Assembly: GCA_019925095.2 (NCBI GenBank)
Contig: CM034405.1
Location: 15,401,401-15,465,400, forward strand
Reading direction: 5' to 3'
Length of the DNA: 64,000 nucleotides
Origin: Dendrolimus kikuchii
Lineage: Eukaryota > Arthropoda > Insecta > Lepidoptera > Lasiocampidae
The notes below the pieces were generated by a model. The model had not been told where the DNA came from, ran no database searches, and saw nothing but the letters and a program-made list of their open reading frames with translations. Shown in pieces: positions 10,660-23,018 of the stretch. The translations under genes were made by a program, and so were the position numbers. Numbering within the stretch: position 1 is the stretch's first letter; each line of letters starts with the position of its first letter.

Positions 10660-11340
10660 ATGCACTTTTTCTGGCCTAATGTCTATATTATTACAATTAC
10701 CTCGCTTTGACGATAAAACCCGCCTAACCTACCCGCAAACTACTGTGTGAAATTCGCCAAATCGTCTTTAACAGTGGCGTGTGGCATGCGAAATTAACAC
10801 TAATTTTTTTTTACTCCAAATCCTTAGATCGTTAATATCTCGTAGCACACTGACATTTTATAAGTAATTCCAAATTAATTTTCCTTATTTTAACTTAGGA
10901 ATGACCACAAAAATTAGTCGTTATAGTACCGACCATTCACCTAAAAACGAGGAAAAACAAACAGCAATAAGACCTTTAAGAGGAGGATCAACATAATCCT
11001 TCCCACCTTGCACTCAGACAAATTGTAATCCTTTGACTGATGTCAAACAATAGAATTCTTGTGGTAGCTGGAAAATTTACTATTCACTAAACAACTAAGA
11101 TTTTAGATACAAACATACAATACAAATTCAACACAGTGTGTAACTATTGCTAGATTTACGCAAATCTGAACTTTTTGAAAAAAAGTCTTCATGGCAAAAT
11201 ATCACCTTTTAAATTCCAGGAAAGTATATTTTACGCTATGGCATTTTTTTTCAGAAATTGCCACTCATGTTCGAAATTTAGAGAATTTAAGGGAGGATCT
11301 GTTTTACGTTAGTAAACTGTCTGTGTGCATATGTGCATGC
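10660..11340. other. nothing recognised
   Basis: AT-rich; short frames only, none with recognisable content. Confidence 0.45.
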
Positions 11341-11345
11341 TCTCC

Positions 11346-11398
11346 GGCTAGGATTCGAACCCACGTCATTGGTAAGAGATAATAGCCACTAAACACTC
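11346..11398 (-). mobile_element. tRNA-like module next to family A
   Basis: On the minus strand 'tttagtggctattatctc...gacgtgGGTTCGAATCCtagcc' carries a clear box B and a plausible box A. It directly adjoins the poly-A end of the family A copy at 11399-11696, same strand. Confidence 0.5.
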
Positions 11399-11696
11399 TT
11401 TTTATTGCTGGAAACAGCAGAGAAGTTGACGGCCCACCTGATGGAAAGTGGTTACCGTCACCTTTTGCAACATTTGCAACACCAAAGGGGCTACCAATCT
11501 GCCTCGAAGGGAGGACTGGAACCTGGCCACTAATACCAGAACACATGTCATGGTTGTTAAGGCGGTATATCCAATGTAAACCAGAGGTGGTAGCCATCTA
11601 AGTGAGCAAATGTCCTAGCACCTGGCTGTGAGTAGTTTTGTCGCCCCTTACGACTCGCCGCTAGGCCGTAGAAGTTGGTATTCTTTTTTCGTACCT
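11399..11696 (-). mobile_element. family A SINE-like copy, full length but diverged
   Basis: Poly-T and 'attgctgg' at the left, 'ggcccacctgatggaaag' tail, body with 'aacctggccactaat' and a damaged 5' end ('ttttttcgtacctacc'). More diverged than 7367 or 39112, so an older insertion. Confidence 0.85.
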
Positions 11697-11699
11697 ACC

Positions 11700-13840
11700 A
11701 TTTTATATTACATCTCAATCTATAGCAGTATGTGACAGGCATTACTTGTTGTTATGAGGGAATGAGAGAATTCTGTTTTTACCTTCTCTCTCGTCATGGG
11801 CCTTTCTCATAATAACTGTGATCATGGTCTTGACAGTGTTCCAATTCTCTTAATTTTTTGACATATTGTCGTTGCGAAAGTTCTGATCGCTAAATTTATC
11901 TGCATTATTCTTCTTTGCTATTACCATCTCTTGCATTCCAAAACACTCTACACCGTTAACAATACACGCTGATTCTTTCTTTGTCTCTGCACGGATACCT
12001 ATAATATATCCTCTTATTTATATTATATATAATAAACCAAAAGAACGTCAGAAGTCATCACGAAGAGCAGTGTTAATAATAAGTCTGTGAAGTCAGTATC
12101 AGATGAATATAATTTTTCATTACATTAGCATACAGAAGTCGGGCGCGTGTGAAGATAAAACCTCGTCCTTTTCCCCCGTACCAAGTGGTTTCGACGAATG
12201 AACAACTACGTATATTTATTTCTCTATTTTTGTTTGTTTATTCACTACAAAATTTACACCTTATTGCAGTTTAATAAATTTATAGGAATGCACAAATAAA
12301 ACCATAAGAATTCTAATAAAACGGTATTAAGTAAAACACAAAGCTTTTTCTTCGTTCTTGTCCTTTCTTTGTCTTTTTTACTTCACACATCAGCGGACAA
12401 TGCAAGAGGCGATCACAGCGCCACGGCCAAATAAAGTAACACTTACTTTTCGTTCGAAAACCAGCTAGGCTGTAAAATTCATAGTACAATGGACCTGTTT
12501 ATTACTTAGTATATTTATTTTTTGTATGAATGACTTGAATATTTTAGGTATAGTATAGTGCAAGGCACACTGACGCAAAATCAAACCGCATCGAAGTATC
12601 TATCTAAAAATTTACATTGATTCCTATCTTCACAACGTAAGGCACACATTTCCATTAAAATAAAACTAATTGAACTGACACGCGCATATGCATGTCTTTA
12701 TTTAGGTTTTATTAGTTTTTTCTTAAATTAGCGCTTCGATGCGTTTCGAATCTGCATGCGTCAATATGCCTTGATCCTAAAATTTCCGTAACCATTTTGG
12801 TAAAAACGAATCAGTGATGCAATTATTATGTTCCAATTAATTGGATAATTACTATTTTATAAGAATGTACGTAAGTATCTATAATGTATCAATATAGGTA
12901 ACATTCTGTGTTATAATATTTCTGGCACGAGCCTTCCTAACTTCGCTTTTCTCTTCTTCGTCTTTTATAGACACTTTTTCATTTACTTCAAATTTATACG
13001 TCTAATTCAGACCAAAAATAATGGCTTAATTTTACGATCAATGTCATATTTAATCAGAATATTACAAAAAAAAATTATGTAAGTAATTTACTACAGATAT
13101 TACGAACTTAATATTACAAAGAATCGATACAAGTAACATCTAGCGAACACACTGCAACTAACCATTAAGGTAGCATGTCAAAGTTCTGGAATTGTCGTGC
13201 CTAGCGTTTTTCTTCAATGCTATTATCTAATTATCCTATCCATTCATTTGCCATATCTACTCCTACACTAGTGGCACGTTATGGTGGCTGTTTTGAAGCT
13301 GGGCCGTTCACCAAGTTTGTATAAATTAATAACTACGTTTGAAATAGCCAATTGCTGTTCTTTATGGTCAATAGTAATGTGCAATAAGTCATAAAATACA
13401 ACTCACACTTAATTTTTTTTTCAATAATAAATTCGTTCATTCGTTCGTTTCGTATCACTATTGTAATGTGTCAAAACGGGCATCATAGCATGCCTCTAGT
13501 AAAGTTACAATTTGATATAAACTTCATAAATACAGGGGTTGTCCATTTCTACCAATTGTTTAAGAATGAATAGTAAGACACGTGAACTGGTTGTAAAAAA
13601 CCTATTCGATAATTGGCCAAAGAGAATCCGCGTAAAAAATTTGCCTAAAAATAAACCATCGTAACGTATCGTGGTACAAGGGCGCCGGGTGTAGAGTTCC
13701 CTTAGGAAATTAATAGGCGAGGTCGTCAAGCCCTTCAGCTGATTCAGCCGCGGAATTCTCGAGACAACCGCTAGATGGCGACATGTTTACAAAATAATAT
13801 TAATAGTGACCAAAGAGCAGGCCTGTATTTAAGGCAGTGT
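11700..13840. other. 2.1 kb without recognised features
   Basis: AT-rich. 13505-13729 (-) is an open frame of 74 codons without recognisable content. 13740-13800 contains 'ccgctagatggcgac', a short motif common in lepidopteran repeats. Confidence 0.45.
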
Positions 13841-13846
13841 ATTAGC

Positions 13847-13898
13847 GTTGCCATAAAATGAGGAAACGCGACCACCGTTTTGGAAACGTTCCCAACTG
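13847..13898 (+). repeat. ~52-bp module shared with 3.72 kb
   Basis: Partner of 3723-3776 in the opposite orientation; strongest block is GTTTTgGAAACGTTcCCAAC. Confidence 0.6.
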
Positions 13899-13971
13899 AA
13901 GGCGATTTGAGGCTGGTATATTACTTGTAATTTTATTATTATAATTACTTTTTATGTTAAGTTGTCAACTA

Positions 13972-14070
13972 ACGGTCTTATCCATATTGAGTTCGAGTAA
14001 GTTTGAAGGCGTTTTTTAAAAACCATAAAAAACCTTGAAAATAATTCTAACTGAATATGAATAAGACCGT
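13972..14070. mobile_element. small foldback MITE
   Basis: Left arm ACGGTCTTATccATATTgAGTT and right arm AACTgAATATgaATAAGACCGT are near-perfect complements around an A-rich centre. The inner 'gagtaagtttgaa' recurs in a decayed relative at 18716-18786. Confidence 0.75.
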
Positions 14071-14079
14071 ATATATTAC

Positions 14080-15365
14080 TTACTTACTTTTATTTAGGTA
14101 CTGCAATGTACTACTTTGTATTTATTTAATTATCTTTTTTTTAAGTGGACGTAAATAGAAAATAAATGTTGTTCCAGTGGAAAAAAAACCCAATAGGAAT
14201 TTTAAAAAATATTTACTGTTTTTTTTATACTTTAGCTACCACTACTACTACTATCAATTCTCAATTAAATCGCCCAAGTACATGTCGGATAAGTTTTAAA
14301 ATAATCTTCAAGGAAATAAACACTAATGAAAACCGGACGGACCTATGTATTGTGAAGGCCTCACCAAAATAAGTTTTTTATTGAAGCCAATCGAGGGATT
14401 AGATATTTGAGACAACTGAAAAAGGCATATATTGCTAAATATTTCAAATATTTGACACAGACCCACAATTCTTGCTTAAAAACAATCAATATACTTGTAG
14501 TAATTGTACATCAGTAAATAGAATGCTTTATAGTTTTTTGAGAATAATACTGTATCTAAAAAAGTAGTAAATCATAGCTATTCAGATTCCCGCCAAAAAC
14601 TCTAATCTGACAGGTGTCATTGTCAAAGGAAGAAAATTCTTTAAAAAAAATGTACAGTTCACACACCTAAGCATTTAGGACTAAATTAATTCGCGTGTAA
14701 CTAATAGCAGTCTAACCGCTTTCAAACCATTCTGCTTATCCATCGTATTAAATAGTCATTAAAATATTCCCTAACTAAAATTCAGTTCGAAGGAAGGAGT
14801 ATAGGGTTACCAGCTTATAAATTAATATGGAAATTATTGAGTTAAGTTTTATATTTAGGTTTAATTATATAGACGGTGGTGTTATCTGTAAAACTACATT
14901 ATGTTTCTTACTTATAAGATTGCGAGTTAAATAAAAACGATAAAAAATATTTTGCAATAATTTCAGTGCATTTCTAATATGCAAAAAAGCGAGCGTCAAA
15001 GTCATTTTTTTTCTAAAGAATCTGTGTATCAGAATGCAAAACAATACAAATATTGTGTGATGAAAATCAGTGGGGTTTCTATAAAATATTTATTGTTACT
15101 CCTACGTTATGTTCGCATCGTAGATAGATAACAGCGTTTATTAGATATGTTGAAATGAACTTACAGACAAAACTTTGTCTAATTTTGCATAAAGAGCGAT
15201 CTTACCGCTAAAAAGTGATCTTTTCATGATTTTTTTTACTTTTGTTTAAATAAATTAACATGAATATACGAATTAAATAATTTGTTTATCCCCCCTCCAC
15301 CTCTTTATTTAATTACGAAAAATTTTCCTAGAAAAAAGGTCACGCCTCAGTTAATCTAAGTTAAA
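14080..15365. other. nothing recognised
   Basis: AT-rich DNA; a 68-codon frame at 14166-14372 has no recognisable content. Confidence 0.45.
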
Positions 15366-15662
15366 AGAAAGAATACAATTTCCTGCGGTCTGGCGGCCTG
15401 TCGTAAGAGGCGACTAAATAGCCCACAGCCAGGTTGTAGAGTATTTGCTCGACTGGATGGCGACTACCCCTGGTCTAGAGTATGCCGCCATAGCAACCTT
15501 GTGTTGTGTTCCCGCATTAGTGACCAGGTTCCGGTCTCCTTTAAGAGAGCACCAGCGCATTTGTAGCACCTTTAGTGTTGCTAATGTCCATAGGCGATGG
15601 TAACCGCTTTCCATCAAGTGGGCTGTCTGCCTGTCTGCTAAACTCCTGCAATAAAAAAAAAA
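15366..15662 (+). mobile_element. family A SINE-like copy, lacks first ~13 bp
   Basis: Starts at 'gaaagaatacaatttcctgc', so it misses CGTGCAGGAACGG. The remainder is complete to 'aactcctgcaataaaaaaaa'. Its closest match by eye is 39112-39421. Confidence 0.9.
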
Positions 15663-17004
15663 CTGTGATCAAGATTTTTGGAAAGTAATAAAAAATCGAC
15701 ATGTTAAAATTTACAATCAATAAAGTCGTACTGATAAGACAACAGTTAAAATTTTGTTTCATTTATTTCTAAAAGTGGCGATAATCTACGTAAAAATTAA
15801 CTCAAAGAAACGGGAAATATTTTTTTTAATTATTTAACAAAACAACGGAAAACTGTTTCAAAGAATTTATTTAAACATAACATAGGAAACCTGTGAGGCT
15901 TATACATATATATTAGTTCTATGGGTATCTACATCCGTAGCATTTAACAATTTTAACATTAATACATTATCTAGACGTAAAAAGTATATTTTATGTTTAT
16001 TTTTTGGTTTGATTTAAATGTAGATGTACAGGTAATTTGATTTATTATGGCAACCCCAGCAGCTTCCAGCGCTTAGTGCGGCTCGCGTTAACATCATGAA
16101 AACTAAGCGAAATCACAGCGACTGCTCATTTTATTAGTTGCACGAATTGTTTTCATGTTAGTTACAAAATTCTGCCAGTCTACTTTGTGAGCCAACATCA
16201 TTCTGCTGCTATGGATTAAATTCTATATGCACTTTATAATTTAGTGCAAAGTTAGTCTGTCTCGAATTGAATACGTTTCATAAATTATATGACACTAGAC
16301 AGTTTTCCAGTCCTCATTTGCATGTACAGAGATGAATATGTTACGGTTTAAATGTGAAGCCATGCCGAAAAACTGCGAGAGAAACTTCCCCACATGTGAC
16401 GATTATCCTATCCGTGACAAGACAGATAAACTGCAAGAAAATCACCTTGGTACGCTACTTAGGCTACATTTTATAACATCTCTTAGTTGTGTTCTATTTA
16501 ATTTTTCAACAACTTTCTTGTCCTTTTGGACTATTTTGAATCTTTTCATGTTGAATACTGGATTTTGATTAGATTTTTCAACTTTGGACCTACGATATAA
16601 ATGTAAGGTACATTTACAAAAACATTAATATCTCAAGAACTATATATTTTCTAGACATAGGAGTTGCAGAAGGGGTGGGTATGACCCCCTATCCTCCCCC
16701 TCCACCCCCTTCCTCTCCCATTACCTAAAATATGTGTGCCCTGTATCTATACCGCACCCGAAATCACGTTTCATTATATTATTATTTAATTTACATATAT
16801 ATAAATATTTACTGTCATCAGTGACCAAAAAATACTGGCTGGTAGAATGCCACAGCAAAAGAATTAATTATATTAAATGTAAAATAATAAATGAGTTCAT
16901 CAGATTTAGATATAGCTTTCGGATTTAACTCCTGATTTCATAAGAGAAGTAGTAGTTTGTTTAACTAATCAGTTTTTATTTACTTTCTTTATATTCGAAA
17001 TAAA
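15663..17004. other. nothing recognised
   Basis: Frames at 16332-16568 and 16734-16928 (+) have no recognisable content. A pyrimidine-rich stretch (16685-16722) is low complexity. Confidence 0.4.
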
Positions 17005-17060
17005 AAGCAGAATGTTAACCTCGGGTGAAAGACCTATTTAGGCACTCGAACTATAAGCGC

Positions 17061-17095
17061 ACGAGCGTAGTGAGGGGTGCCCTCGCTACGCTCGT
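17061..17095. repeat. CpG-rich hairpin
   Basis: Two 16-bp arms (ACGAGCGTAGTGAGGG and CCCTCGCTACGCTCGT) with one mismatch around a 3-nt loop GTG. The surroundings (17000-17150) have 'cctatttaggca' and 'tgcctaaatat' as possible outer arms, suggesting a ~140-bp foldback element. Confidence 0.7.
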
Positions 17096-17464
17096 ACGTC
17101 GTACGTGCTACATTATCCATCAACCATCTAATGCCTAAATATCACAATATTTTAGCAATTCTATTTCCGTGTCCAATAGTAGATAATTTCCTTTGCTTTA
17201 TTTTGCTTTGCTAATTATTTTAACAATAAATGTTTTACATATCAGTATACAATGTGCATATGTGGCGCAGAATATTCTGCAGAATCTAATTTCCCGGCCA
17301 ACTCTTCCGCATCCCGCAAAGTTGGTGCAACTATTAGTCTGAAGCTAGAACTTTACGTTATATACTTAACTGAAATAGTTGCGAGAGCCGTCTGTACATA
17401 AAGAACGCGCGTAGATTTTTTTACTCAAGTCTCATGTTAATTCCGATATTTTTTTAGAGGATTT

Positions 17465-17742
17465 TTTTATTTATTTACAGCAGACGACCCATTTGATGAA
17501 AAGTAGTTATAGGTGCTACCAGTGTTCTGTCGGCGTCGAAGGGGAGACTCAAACTTAGCCGCTAAAGTCGGAATACAGAACAAGGTGTTATGGCGGCATA
17601 CATAGGCGGCTAGACCAGGGTTGGTAGCTATCCATCCCGGCAAATGCCTTACTACCAGAGTTTAGGTTGTTCTGTCGCCTTTTACTATAGGAAGGCCAGC
17701 TACAGGAATTAGTATTCTTTTTTCGTTCCTGTACGTATAAAA
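17465..17742 (-). mobile_element. family A SINE-like copy, old
   Basis: Recognisable by 'gcggcatacataggcggctagacc', 'ggcaaatgcctta' and the 5' end 'ttcgttcctgtacgtat', but heavily diverged, including the tail ('acgacccatttgatgaaaag'). Confidence 0.75.
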
Positions 17743-18715
17743 ATTGCACAATTGAGATATTATTTTATAATAAAATTTATATTCTGCTGTTCCTTCTCAA
17801 ATTTAATTTATACAGAAATTATGATTTATTATGTACCTACATGATTAGATAGCGCTGCAGATCGCTCCCCTTCCCTTATAGGAGTTTCAATATTAAGAAC
17901 ATATTTTAGACCAAAACAGTGATTAATTGAAATAATAATATTCATATTAAACATTTATAAAAACATAAATATAATAAAATCTAAAATGTAAGGGTAAGCT
18001 TAATTAGTGCCGAGCACTCTGGTTGCGTAAACGCAATGAGAGATGCCGGAGAACGATTTTGTAACTTAAAATTTTGTACAACAATGTATAAAACTAAGTT
18101 ATAATAATAACCAGTTTTATTTTGTCGAAATTGGGGTAAAATTTGAACCTAATAAAACTTTAAATGTAACATAAACAATTGTTGTATTTTATAGTGGACC
18201 TTTTTGATTACTATCATAGTTGATAGAAACACAATAATTGAATTTAAAATTAAAGAATTTTAACTAGCTTAATAAGTTTCTTATCGTTTCTAAAGCAGTG
18301 TATAGATGTAGACTGAATTATTAAGATATATACATACTCTTCAAAAACTGTTTTCTATCAGAATTTAGTTTGATCTTTTGAATTTGAAATTTAAATGAAG
18401 AAAAGACATAAACTCGAGCACGTCTAGCAGGCTGCGCTCATATAAGTAAAGTACGCACTCTAAATTAACAAGTTGCTGGTGTTCAAAGTTTGAACCACTC
18501 GTATATATCCATTAGGTATGAAATACGGGCAAAGTGAAAAGTTAGACGCCGCTCCTCCATCCTTGGCCGACCATAAATTGTGAGCGGTGAACTTCAACTA
18601 ACCTATTCTACTCGTAGTACGAAAAAATACAATTTAAAACTCGGTCATTTTACACTTTGTTTTTTGTTATATGCGAACTAGATTACTTCGGTAAAATATA
18701 TTAAATTATATACTT
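17743..18715. other. nothing recognised
   Basis: AT-rich single-copy-looking DNA. 18400-18620 is slightly GC-richer, with no frame. Confidence 0.4.
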
Positions 18716-18920
18716 ACGGTCTCATTTATAGTAAATTAGAGTAAGTTTGAACCATAAAGAAGTGTTCAAACTGTCTATAAGACCATAAAGCGACATTGAC
18801 AGTTCATTTCTGATTTTGAATTTGAATAAATCAACAAAAGTTATCCATATAAACATAAACTTGAATCATTCAATGTTATTGAATACTATCGTGTCGTTTC
18901 AATTCTGTCTTTCAACCAAG
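18716..18920. repeat. decayed foldback plus dispersed repeat
   Basis: 18716-18786: ACGGTCTcAT.TA...TATAAGACC arms and 'gagtaagtttgaa' link it to 13972-14070. 18797-18920: 'gacagttcattt.tg', 'aaacataaacttgaatcattcaat' and 'tgtctttcaa' align with 62531-62650, so the pair is one dispersed family. Confidence 0.6.
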
Positions 18921-19246
18921 TTGAACCAATTTGGTTGACCGGTTTAATATCAGCGTTAGTAAAGTTACTAAGAATTTTTTACACGATTAGATTGAAACAT
19001 GATTCATAAACACAATGAATTACGTTAAATTATATATTAGTACTTACCGTGATAGTAACTTGTATTGTATTTTACCTACAATCCCTTATTACTAGAAAAA
19101 ATAATATGTATGTATCCCTCAGTTGTATGTATATCTGCAATTATTTGCTAATAATTAGAGAGCGGCATATAGTATAATTATGATGCACATCTATGCCAAA
19201 TTTCATTAATATACACCCAGCAGTTTTATAGGGAAACTAGCTGATA

Positions 19247-19400
19247 CCCGCCCGCTTCGCGTGACGTAAAATTCGTTCTTAGCTGACCTTTACTTGGTGA
19301 AAGGAAGGTCCATGACAAATTTCAAATCTATAGGTATAGGTATCTATAGGTTCCTGAGATATCGTGATGAGTCACTATATACGTGGATTTCAATTATATA
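19247..19400 (-). mobile_element. Helitron-like 3' end fragment
   Basis: On the minus strand it ends 'cgcgaagcgggcgggtatcagCTAG' followed by T, with a CGCG..CGGGCGGG hairpin-capable stretch. The inner part, 'ctcaggaacctatag', matches the family theme. Confidence 0.55.
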
Positions 19401-19570
19401 TACATAGATTAGCATATTGACACTTGACAGTCGTATTAAGTTTCCCTATTTAGTCTTATTAAGACTAAATAGTGAAGAATTAAAATGAAATGTTTGTATT
19501 ACAAACATTTAAAATGTGATAATATAAAAGAAAAAGGATTTATGAACTAGAAGTTTTCCAGAGTTAGGTT

Positions 19571-19876
19571 TTTTATATTACGTGTTCAGCATACAGGCAG
19601 ATAGCCCACCGATAGATAATAAAAAGCGGTTACCATCGCCTATAGACACTTGTAACACCAAAGGTAGTCTGGAGTTTGGAACTTAAGGGAGTCTGGAACC
19701 TGGCCACTAATTCCGGAACACAGCTCAAGTTGTTATGGCGGCATACTCTAGACCAGGGGTGGTAGCCATCCAGACGGGTAAATATCCTACCACCTGGTTG
19801 TGGGTCGTTTTGTCGCCTCTTACGACAGGCCGTCCGGGAGCAGGAAATTGTATCCATTCTCCGTTCCTGCACGGAT
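19571..19876 (-). mobile_element. family A SINE-like copy, full length
   Basis: 3' tail at the left ('ttcagcatacaggcagatagcccacc'), intact 5' end at the right ('ctccgttcctgcacgg'). The 80-codon minus-strand frame is a repeat artefact. Confidence 0.9.
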
Positions 19877-19879
19877 ACG

Positions 19880-20440
19880 TTTTAGATACCTACTAGAAAA
19901 TTTTAATTCTTACTCATTCTACGGTACAAATGGAACAAACGGTTAGACCGTTAAATTTAAGCGCTCGCCGAAACCTCTAGGCCTCTAATCCCACCAAATT
20001 CGTTTACCGATTAATTTCCTACAGTAAGAGCAATCGTAACTTTCTTCGATTAACGGCCTACACACGTGGAGCCAGCGAATCTAATTACCGGCCCTTACAG
20101 ATTGCGATCATTTTGACAGGGCTGCCTTTGATATTAACAACGATATTATCAAGAAATTATAAAAATGCTTTTTCTGTACTGTGATTAAACGACATAAGCA
20201 AAAGCTGTGTGTCACAGAGATGAATGTGCTGTGGTGGACGCGTAGTCACGTGGAAGGATTATGTTAGAACTCCCGTATTTTTGGCAGCCTTCATGTCCAT
20301 GATATGGCAGACAAATTGCAAGAATGTCGCTTACGTTGGTATAGATAAATTTTATGACAATCATCTAGTTTAGACTTTAGACTAAGACTTTCTTTGAGGG
20401 ACAGTAATTACACTAGGCTTCTATTATAAATAATTTTAGA
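19880..20440. other. repeat-free; possible conserved non-coding DNA
   Basis: 19990-20130 is GC-richer, with 'gcgaatctaattaccggccc' and 'gcctttgatattaacaa' motifs. No frame and no repeat recognised. Confidence 0.25.
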
Positions 20441-20442
20441 CC

Positions 20443-20574
20443 TAAGGCTGGGTGCAAACTGGCCACCGACTGCAGTCACCGGTGGCCACCGACATGTAGT
20501 ACACACGCTTTTTCATACATTTTTGTAGCCTCCACTAGGGACTGTGGTCGGTGAAGCGTTTGCACGCAGCCTTA
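20443..20574. mobile_element. 132-bp foldback MITE
   Basis: Left end TAAGGCTGGGTGCAAACTGG followed by CCACCGAC; right end complementary TAAGGCTGCGTGCAAACGC then CACCGAC. Nearly palindromic and non-coding. Confidence 0.8.
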
Positions 20575-20599
20575 ATACATTTAATTTTGCTATGATGTA

Positions 20600-20905
20600 T
20601 TTTATATACCTCTGCCCCTATATCGGCCTATAAATCCTCTACTGCTGAGTTAGGGCCTTCTTATTTTTATTGAGAACGGACAGTATACCCGTTGCGCTTG
20701 TCAAAAGCGGATTGGCGAGTTTAACACATTTTATATCGATATTCAGTTTTCAGCACGATGTTTTCCTTCAATACCAGCACGTGGCAATTAGAGGAACATA
20801 TACCTACCTTCGTTAGATCAGAAAATTACTTACGTAGTGTTTGCTACCCAGCCAGAATTCGTACATATTTCATTTGAAGATCGAGCTTGAAACGCGAGTT
20901 TGTTA
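20600..20905. mobile_element. decayed SINE-like repeat
   Basis: 'ctactgctgagttagggcc', 'acagtatacccgttgcgcttgtc', 'ttcagcacgatgttttccttc' and a tRNA-like right end read on the minus strand ('gtagtgactaacaaactcgc') match the order of blocks at 46627-46895. Both are diverged copies of a widespread lepidopteran repeat. Confidence 0.55.
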
Positions 20906-21180
20906 GTCACTACGCTGTCATAATTTCTTATTTATATTAATTTCCTTGAATTATGAATGTTTGAACAGCTCCTTTTAGTTATCATCAACCCTGAGTAGCG
21001 TTGGAAGTGGTGAGGGCGGGTCTTGCGGCGCAGGACGGGCGGGTAATGAGTTGGGAGGCTGCTTAACAGTATCTTCAGCGCAGAACCGACATATTGTTGT
21101 AGGTAGAAAACACCAAATTATAATGGTAAAGCTTCAATAGAAAAATTCAATTATTACAAAACCTTTCAGCCTGACCCTGC

Positions 21181-21307
21181 AGACAAGTGGCATTAGCGCT
21201 GACCGGATAGAATAGAAAATGTATGGGATTAACATATCGTTACGCTTAGTATTATGTCATTGCCATAGATTTTCATTCTATTTGTTTAGCGTTGTTGCCA
21301 CTTGCCT
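21181..21307. mobile_element. small foldback MITE
   Basis: Left arm CAAGTGGCAttagCGCT...AGAATaGAAAATgTATGG pairs with the right-end complement CAAGTGGCAacaaCGCT...AGAATgAAAATcTATGG. About 127 bp. Confidence 0.75.
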
Positions 21308-21612
21308 AAAGGGGCTGTAAAGAAAACGCGCGGTCTTACAACTGCCTGTAGTAAGAAGACGGTAAAATATTCTTCATGAAAGCCGTACTGATAATATTTA
21401 GAAATATTAATATGGAGCATGTATTTACAATTTTTAACGCTTTAATTTGTCATTTAAAGGTTACATTAAAGACTAGAAATGAAAGATTAAAAAACACTGC
21501 GAGCTTATTTTGCCGAACTTCTGTCCCGCAGATATGTCGTTAGACTTAGAGATGTGCACAATAGGAAATATATTTTTGTAAAGACAAGGAATATTCTAGG
21601 TTTATATAATAT

Positions 21613-22221
21613 TGTGACGGATACGCATAGCAGAATTTCTTCCCCTTAAGAAAATAGCGCTTAGTCTTCGCCTTAACAATAACGCAATTCAATGTTGCAT
21701 ATACAAAGTAACACAAAAGAGCAGGATAGAAATATAGAACCAGACCAATGTTAAAACGAGATGGATATACTCGAGAAGAAACTGGAATGAAATCGTAGTA
21801 ACTAACAAGGACGGGAGTATATGTTGGACAAGTTTAGACATATAATTGAATGACGTAATCAGGATCATTCTAGACCGTCGACCGGATATATAAGCGCGAC
21901 AATCTACGCACGGAGGCAGACTCGCACGGGCTAACGAAGCGAAAGGAACGAAAAGAGAGCAAAGGGATCGAAAGGGCCATCAGACTGCGCGACAACGACA
22001 CGGTGGAGCATCAAGACGTGAGGCTTAAAGAACTTTCAGTGGCGAGACACCGGAACGTTGATTGCACGAATCGGAACGTGAGTCAATCGAGAAAAGCGTG
22101 TGCATAATTTAAAAAGATATTTTTATTTAATTAATCTTTAATTAAATAAAGGAAGTTTCTCTTTAAATCGGTGTTTCCTTCCAATCTCGGTATCTATGCT
22201 CGCGTGTATTCTTATTACTCA
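21613..22221 (+). mobile_element. probable solo LTR (Gypsy-like)
   Basis: Starts TGTGACGG and ends TTACTCA (TG...CA), flanked by ATAT at 21609-21612 and 22222-22225. It contains TATATAA at 21887-21893 followed by GCGCG, a GC-richer leader-like stretch and AATAAA at 22145-22150, the expected U3-R-U5 order. No internal retroelement sequence adjoins it, hence solo. The AT-only 4-bp duplication is weak evidence; the promoter and poly-A layout is stronger. Confidence 0.5.
21887..21893 (+). promoter_or_regulatory. TATA box of the LTR
   Basis: TATATAA within 'ggatatataagcgcg', about 250 bp upstream of the AATAAA in the same LTR. Confidence 0.45.
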
Positions 22222-22226
22222 ATATT

Positions 22227-22900
22227 ATTTAAATTGTAGATGTCGTTTTGGCCAGTTCGAAACATTATTTGGAAATGTCGTGTCTGCATCTCCAACGACT
22301 ATTTACTCTTTGAACAAAAGTTGGAAATTCGGGTCCGCTCTCGAGACTACAGATATTTATCTGGCCGCGGCCGGACTTTTTTAATATAAATGTTCTTTGT
22401 TCCTGACGGGAGAAAGTTTTAATGAAAATTCAAATAAGGACAACTTTTAACCTTTTGTTTTTTGCTTTTTTTTCTGCGGCGACCAATTGTTTTTTTTTCT
22501 GTTCAAGTGTTCACACGATAAGGATCGGCTTTTGTAATTACGCTTAATTTAAAACAAGTTTTTATTTTATCTGTGGTATGAGTTTAATTTAGTTTCGTAA
22601 TTACCTACTTATTACATTTTTTGCCTGTCAAGATTTTCATTAATTCGATATTTAAACCACGAGGTATTGTATTCACTGCTAAAGTAGTAAAATGTGTCTC
22701 TCCTTACCTATATCTATCAGCTAAGAGGAAGAATATTCCGAAGAAAGTCAAATTAGGACAGCTTACAAAAACCTTCCAACAACAACTACAATACTCTTTA
22801 TTGTACACCAATCTTTTCCAGGCAACCTTTGGATGGACAAGGATCTTATTCACAATAATTTGTTGGCGTAGTTTAAGATTATACTAATGATAATATATAT
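22227..22900. other. nothing recognised
   Basis: Small frames at 22196-22384 and 22621-22887 (+) have no recognisable content. Confidence 0.4.
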
Positions 22901-22902
22901 AC

Positions 22903-22929
22903 GTATACACATAAACATACACATAGATT

Positions 22930-23009
<80 letters not shown>

Positions 23010-23018
23010 AATAATACA
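22903..23018. repeat. (TA)n microsatellite
   Basis: Nearly pure TA dinucleotide tract from ~22938, with 'tacata' variants at its left edge. Confidence 0.9.

Noticed and set aside
16685..16722. Poly-pyrimidine tract as a splice or termination signal
   Set aside because: No exon-like frame follows it and no transcript context exists; treated as low complexity.
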